NCBI GenBank assembly: GCA_965212195.1
Contig: CBDBUW010000022.1
Span: 83,286 to 147,285, forward strand
From: JAJCYK01 sp965212195
GTDB lineage: Bacteria; Bacteroidota; Bacteroidia; Cytophagales; Cyclobacteriaceae
Direction of reading: 5' to 3'
Length of the DNA stretch: 64,000 nucleotides
Shown here: one piece after another, positions 61,556 through 64,000 of the stretch
How the letters are laid out: each line of letters starts with the position of its first letter
How positions within the stretch are numbered: position 1 is the first letter of the stretch
Translations under genes and position numbers: made by a program
Notes under the pieces: model-generated
What the model was told of the DNA's origin: nothing
Databases searched by the model: none
The model's input: only the letters and a program-made list of their open reading frames with translations

Positions 61556-62608
61556 ATGAAACGTTTTATGCTTTACCTACTGGCATCAGTTGTCACATTC
61601 TTGTTAGTTGTTCTGGTGGTGGGGTTTTTTTTATCAGCGCCGAAATACCAGGGACCGCAAAGCGATCACTTCAACGGCAAAAAATTCATAAACTCTGGAG
61701 GTGTAGCAGCCAAGGGAATGGGAGACCTTTTGAAATGGGCCACCAATCGAGATCCGGGGCCCTGGACAAAGATTACCAAAATCCCTTTGGCTAATCCCAT
61801 ATTTGCCCAGCTGGGTGGCAAGGAAGCATCTATCACCTTTGTCAATCACAGTACCTTTTTGATTCAAATCGCCGGTCTCAACATACTCACAGATCCAGTT
61901 TGGAGCCAACGGGTTAGTCCTTTTAGTTTTGCAGGTCCTAAGCGTATGCGACCGCCGGGCATCCCCTTAGAGCAGCTCCCACCTATCGATGCAATAATCA
62001 TAAGCCATAACCATTACGATCATCTGGATATCAATACCATTAAAAAGCTTTATCAAGAGCATAAGCCCCAGATCATTGTGCCATTGGGAGTGGCTTCATA
62101 TCTTAACCACCATAACGTTGCTAAGGTAACGGAAATGGATTGGTGGAACCGTTACTCCTTATCGCCCGCACTGAAACTACATGCGGTACCTGCCCAACAT
62201 TTTTCAGGCCGAGGTATATTCGACCGTGATGCCACTCTTTGGTGTGGCTATATATTGGAGTTTCAGGAGCAGCATATATATTTTGCCGGAGATACCGGTT
62301 ATGGAGATTTTGTGCAGGAAGTTAGTGCGCGGTTTCAACCTATGAAAGTGGCGCTTCTACCAATTGGAGCTTATCTCCCTACATGGTTTATGTCTCCCAT
62401 TCATACCTCGCCCCGTGATGCCGTCCGAATGCATCTCGATCTCCAAGCACAACAAAGTGTGGGGATCCATTTTGGGACATTTCCCTTAGCCGACGATGGT
62501 ATGGAGCAACCTATCGATGACCTTGTACAAGCACTTGAGGATTTAGGAGTACCCCCTGAAAAGTTCCAGACCTTAAAAAACGGTGGTTCCCTGCAATTCA
62601 CTTTTTAG
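61556..62608 (+). CDS. MBL-fold metallohydrolase, NAPE-PLD/UlaG-like
   Basis: A 350-residue zinc metallo-hydrolase with one N-terminal membrane helix (MLYLLASVVTFLLVVLVVGF), so membrane-anchored or exported. Landmarks: VNHSTFLIQIAGLNILTDPV, SHNHYDHLD (HxHxDH), PAQHFSGRGIFDRD, YFAGDTGYGDF (metal-bridging Asp), and HTSPRDAVRMHLDL with a late IHFGTFPLADDG. The order matches N-acyl-phosphatidylethanolamine phospholipase D and UlaG-like lactonases. The substrate is not known. The next gene on the same strand starts after 45 bases. Confidence 0.86.
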   Translation: MKRFMLYLLASVVTFLLVVLVVGFFLSAPKYQGPQSDHFNGKKFINSGGVAAKGMGDLLKWATNRDPGPWTKITKIPLANPIFAQLGGKEASITFVNHSTFLIQIAGLNILTDPVWSQRVSPFSFAGPKRMRPPGIPLEQLPPIDAIIISHNHYDHLDINTIKKLYQEHKPQIIVPLGVASYLNHHNVAKVTEMDWWNRYSLSPALKLHAVPAQHFSGRGIFDRDATLWCGYILEFQEQHIYFAGDTGYGDFVQEVSARFQPMKVALLPIGAYLPTWFMSPIHTSPRDAVRMHLDLQAQQSVGIHFGTFPLADDGMEQPIDDLVQALEDLGVPPEKFQTLKNGGSLQFTF

Positions 62609-62653
62609 AACCTCTATTTAATGAACGCGTAAAATCAACTAAATAAACTACCT

Positions 62654-63097
62654 ATGATTAGATTACAAGATTTGTTGAATTCTGCAAAAGAACAATTCAC
62701 GGGGATCTCCCAAGATCAATGGGACTATAAGCCAAAACCTGAGAAATGGTCTAAAAAAGAGATATTGGGACATTTGGTCGATTCCGCTATTCATAACTTA
62801 CAGCGATTCAATGAAATAGTTTTTCAAGAAAAGCCTTATACGGTAAGGCCCTATGACCAGGACAACCTTGTGGCTGCAAATGGCTATCAAGAACGTGATT
62901 TAGGGGAAGTTATTGACTTATGGCTGGCCCTGAATAGTCAAATTGATTACATTATGAATAAACAAAATTCCCAAACCCTGAGGCACCCAGTAATTACCCC
63001 GGAGGGACAGCTAAAGGACCTACAGTGGTTGATGGATGACTATGTGGTGCATCTAAGACACCACCTAGATCAAATTCTTAATCATGGCAAAGTTTAA
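62654..63097 (+). CDS. DinB-like family protein
   Basis: A 147-residue DinB/YfiT-type four-helix bundle, cytoplasmic. The metal-binding His residues fall in ILGHLVDSAIHN and VVHLRHHLDQIL, as in DinB-like thiol transferases. PKPEKWSKKEIL is a typical family motif. Members transfer bacillithiol, mycothiol or similar thiols to substrates. It ends with a 14-base overlap into the cupin gene, so they form one operon. Confidence 0.88.
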   Translation: MIRLQDLLNSAKEQFTGISQDQWDYKPKPEKWSKKEILGHLVDSAIHNLQRFNEIVFQEKPYTVRPYDQDNLVAANGYQERDLGEVIDLWLALNSQIDYIMNKQNSQTLRHPVITPEGQLKDLQWLMDDYVVHLRHHLDQILNHGKV

Positions 63098-63437
63098 ACT
63101 GGATCTGCTGGAGTCAATAAATCAATTACAAGCCCACCCAAGGGAGTTTATTACACTTTTTCAGCATGGTTCCTTGGAAGTGGAACTATACCAGCCCTAT
63201 CTAAAAGACAAACAAGAACCACACACTCGCGACGAAGTGTATATTATTGCCCGGGGTAGCGCTACCTTTACTCTTGAGGGCGTACAAACTTCGGTTAGTC
63301 AAGGTGATTTTTTATTCGCCCCCGCGCATAAAGAACACCGCTTTGATAGCTTCAGTGACGACTTCAGTACCTGGGTACTATTTTACGGCCCCACTGGGGG
63401 GGAAACAGGTCCCCTAATTAATCATCAAAACCCCTAG
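63084..63437 (+). CDS. Cupin domain protein
   Basis: A 117-residue single-cupin protein. Motif 1 is EPHTRDEVYIIARGSATF, with one His and a Glu; motif 2 is GDFLFAPAHKEHRFDSFS, with a His. This is enough for a metal site, but no specific reaction is implied. It overlaps the DinB gene by 14 bases and precedes the SDR gene by 35 bases, so the three may be one operon. Confidence 0.87.
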   Translation: MAKFKLDLLESINQLQAHPREFITLFQHGSLEVELYQPYLKDKQEPHTRDEVYIIARGSATFTLEGVQTSVSQGDFLFAPAHKEHRFDSFSDDFSTWVLFYGPTGGETGPLINHQNP

Positions 63438-63472
63438 CCTAATATTTGCTGGCGTGGCTAATCTTTGGTTAT

Positions 63473-64000
63473 ATGCAATTAAATAACAACGTTATACTAT
63501 TAACAGGAGGAACTTCCGGTATTGGAAAAGCCCTGCTAGAGCGCTTCCTGGAGGGGCAAAATAAACTCATTGTTACCTCACGAAGCACCAAGAATTTGGA
63601 GCAACTGCAAAACGAACATCCAAAGGTCAACGCCATTCAATGCGACCTCTCAGACCCGGAGTCTGTACAAAACCTTATTGATCGCGTTCATTTCGAATAC
63701 AAAGATCTGAATATACTAATAAACAATGCTGGCATTCAGTATAACGACCAATGGCTAAGTGGAGATGAGCAGATCCCCCAGCATATCGAAGACGAAGTGA
63801 GGGTCAATCTGATAAGTCCTTTACAGCTAACCTACGGTCTCATACCCATATTAGAAAACAAGGCTGAATCTGCCATTGTCAACGTCAGTTCTGGCTTGGC
63901 TTTTGTACCTAAACAATCAGCTCCGGTATATTGCGGTACCAAAGCTGGACTGCACATCAGCACCAAATCATTAAGATACCAATTGAAAAACTCCTCCATT
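63473..64000 (+). CDS. SDR family oxidoreductase (3' truncated by window)
   Basis: A classical short-chain dehydrogenase, open to the window end (176 codons seen). It starts with the NAD(P)-binding motif LLTGGTSGIGKALLERF, then ILINNAGIQYND, VNVSSGLAFVP (Ser of the catalytic triad), and YCGTKAGL, which gives the catalytic Tyr and Lys (YxxxK). The pattern is like the DltE/short-chain reductase group. The final part is outside the window. Likely an operon member with the DinB and cupin genes. Confidence 0.9.
   Translation, partial: MQLNNNVILLTGGTSGIGKALLERFLEGQNKLIVTSRSTKNLEQLQNEHPKVNAIQCDLSDPESVQNLIDRVHFEYKDLNILINNAGIQYNDQWLSGDEQIPQHIEDEVRVNLISPLQLTYGLIPILENKAESAIVNVSSGLAFVPKQSAPVYCGTKAGLHISTKSLRYQLKNSSI

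Noticed and set aside
1..64000. CRISPR array, insertion sequence, prophage or integron
   Set aside because: No regular short repeats with spacers, no transposase, integrase or phage gene found among the long frames.
1..64000. tRNA, rRNA or riboswitch genes
   Set aside because: No recognisable cloverleaf, ribosomal segment or riboswitch core seen in the intergenic gaps; short RNAs could still be missed by eye.

Overview
The window looks like chromosomal DNA from a Bacteroidota bacterium, probably a Saprospiria- or Cytophagia-like lineage (the class is an inference). The evidence is: type IX secretion (T9SS) sorting domains of both type A (DUF1501 protein) and type B (gliding-motility C-terminal domain); a PorP/SprF protein; a TonB-dependent receptor with an N-terminal carboxypeptidase-like domain; a two-propeller hybrid sensor of the HTCS type; several OmpA/PD40 proteins; and short AT-rich leaders without strong Shine-Dalgarno sequences. 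I saw no rRNA, tRNA, CRISPR array, insertion sequence or prophage. Most genes are housekeeping-accessory: secreted, membrane, sugar-handling or stress functions.

Layout. 0-5.5 kb: a DUF1800/DUF1501 pair (minus), a ChbG/YdjC-type deacetylase (plus), and a decayed NAD(P)H-binding gene. 5.6-13.6 kb: a 1527-residue hybrid sensor kinase ending in a nucleotide cyclase domain, divergent from a TonB-dependent receptor. 14-28.5 kb: DUF4382 lipoprotein, sodium:solute symporter, flavin monooxygenase, CBM9/DUF5916 outer-membrane protein, tandem PepSY-like protein, small membrane protein, cytidylate-kinase-like protein, glutathione peroxidase, YfcC transporter, MFS transporter, universal stress protein, a 57-residue protein and a fasciclin lipoprotein. 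29-36.6 kb: a tightly overlapped minus-strand operon of HYR/type-B-sorted surface protein, PorP/SprF, TPR/PD40 protein and sensor kinase. 36.9-43.3 kb: DoxX, PhyH-type dioxygenase, DUF6340 lipoprotein, CIA30, DUF2207/LemA pair, secreted VOC protein. 43.5-49.9 kb: a plus-strand run of YceI, SUMF1-like, ApbE, then Gfo/Idh/MocA - TIM-barrel isomerase - Gfo/Idh/MocA. 49.9-54.5 kb: EEP-family nuclease/phosphatase, SRPBCC and VOC proteins, Tat-type epimerase, NTF2-like protein. 54.6-56.3 kb: an arsenic cassette arsR-arsM-arsC. 56.3-64 kb: two OmpA/PD40 paralogues around DUF4199 and sulfotransferase genes, an MBL-fold hydrolase, DinB, cupin, and an SDR gene cut by the window end.

Most interesting observations: (1) the HTCS-like sensor has a class III nucleotide cyclase where a DNA-binding AraC domain is normally found; (2) two near-identical 22-bp sites lie upstream of arsR and arsM and fit an ArsR operator, in a cassette that relies on methylation and reduction with no efflux pump visible; (3) a family of four short G/C-rich intergenic repeats, two of which extend into about 80-bp degenerate direct repeats around the epimerase gene; (4) a tandem PepSY-like secreted protein with a repeated Asp-Cys motif; (5) a surface-protein/PorP/PD40 operon that carries its own sensor kinase; (6) a readable NAD(P)H-binding pseudogene. 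All functional statements come from sequence motifs recognised by eye; no database search was run.
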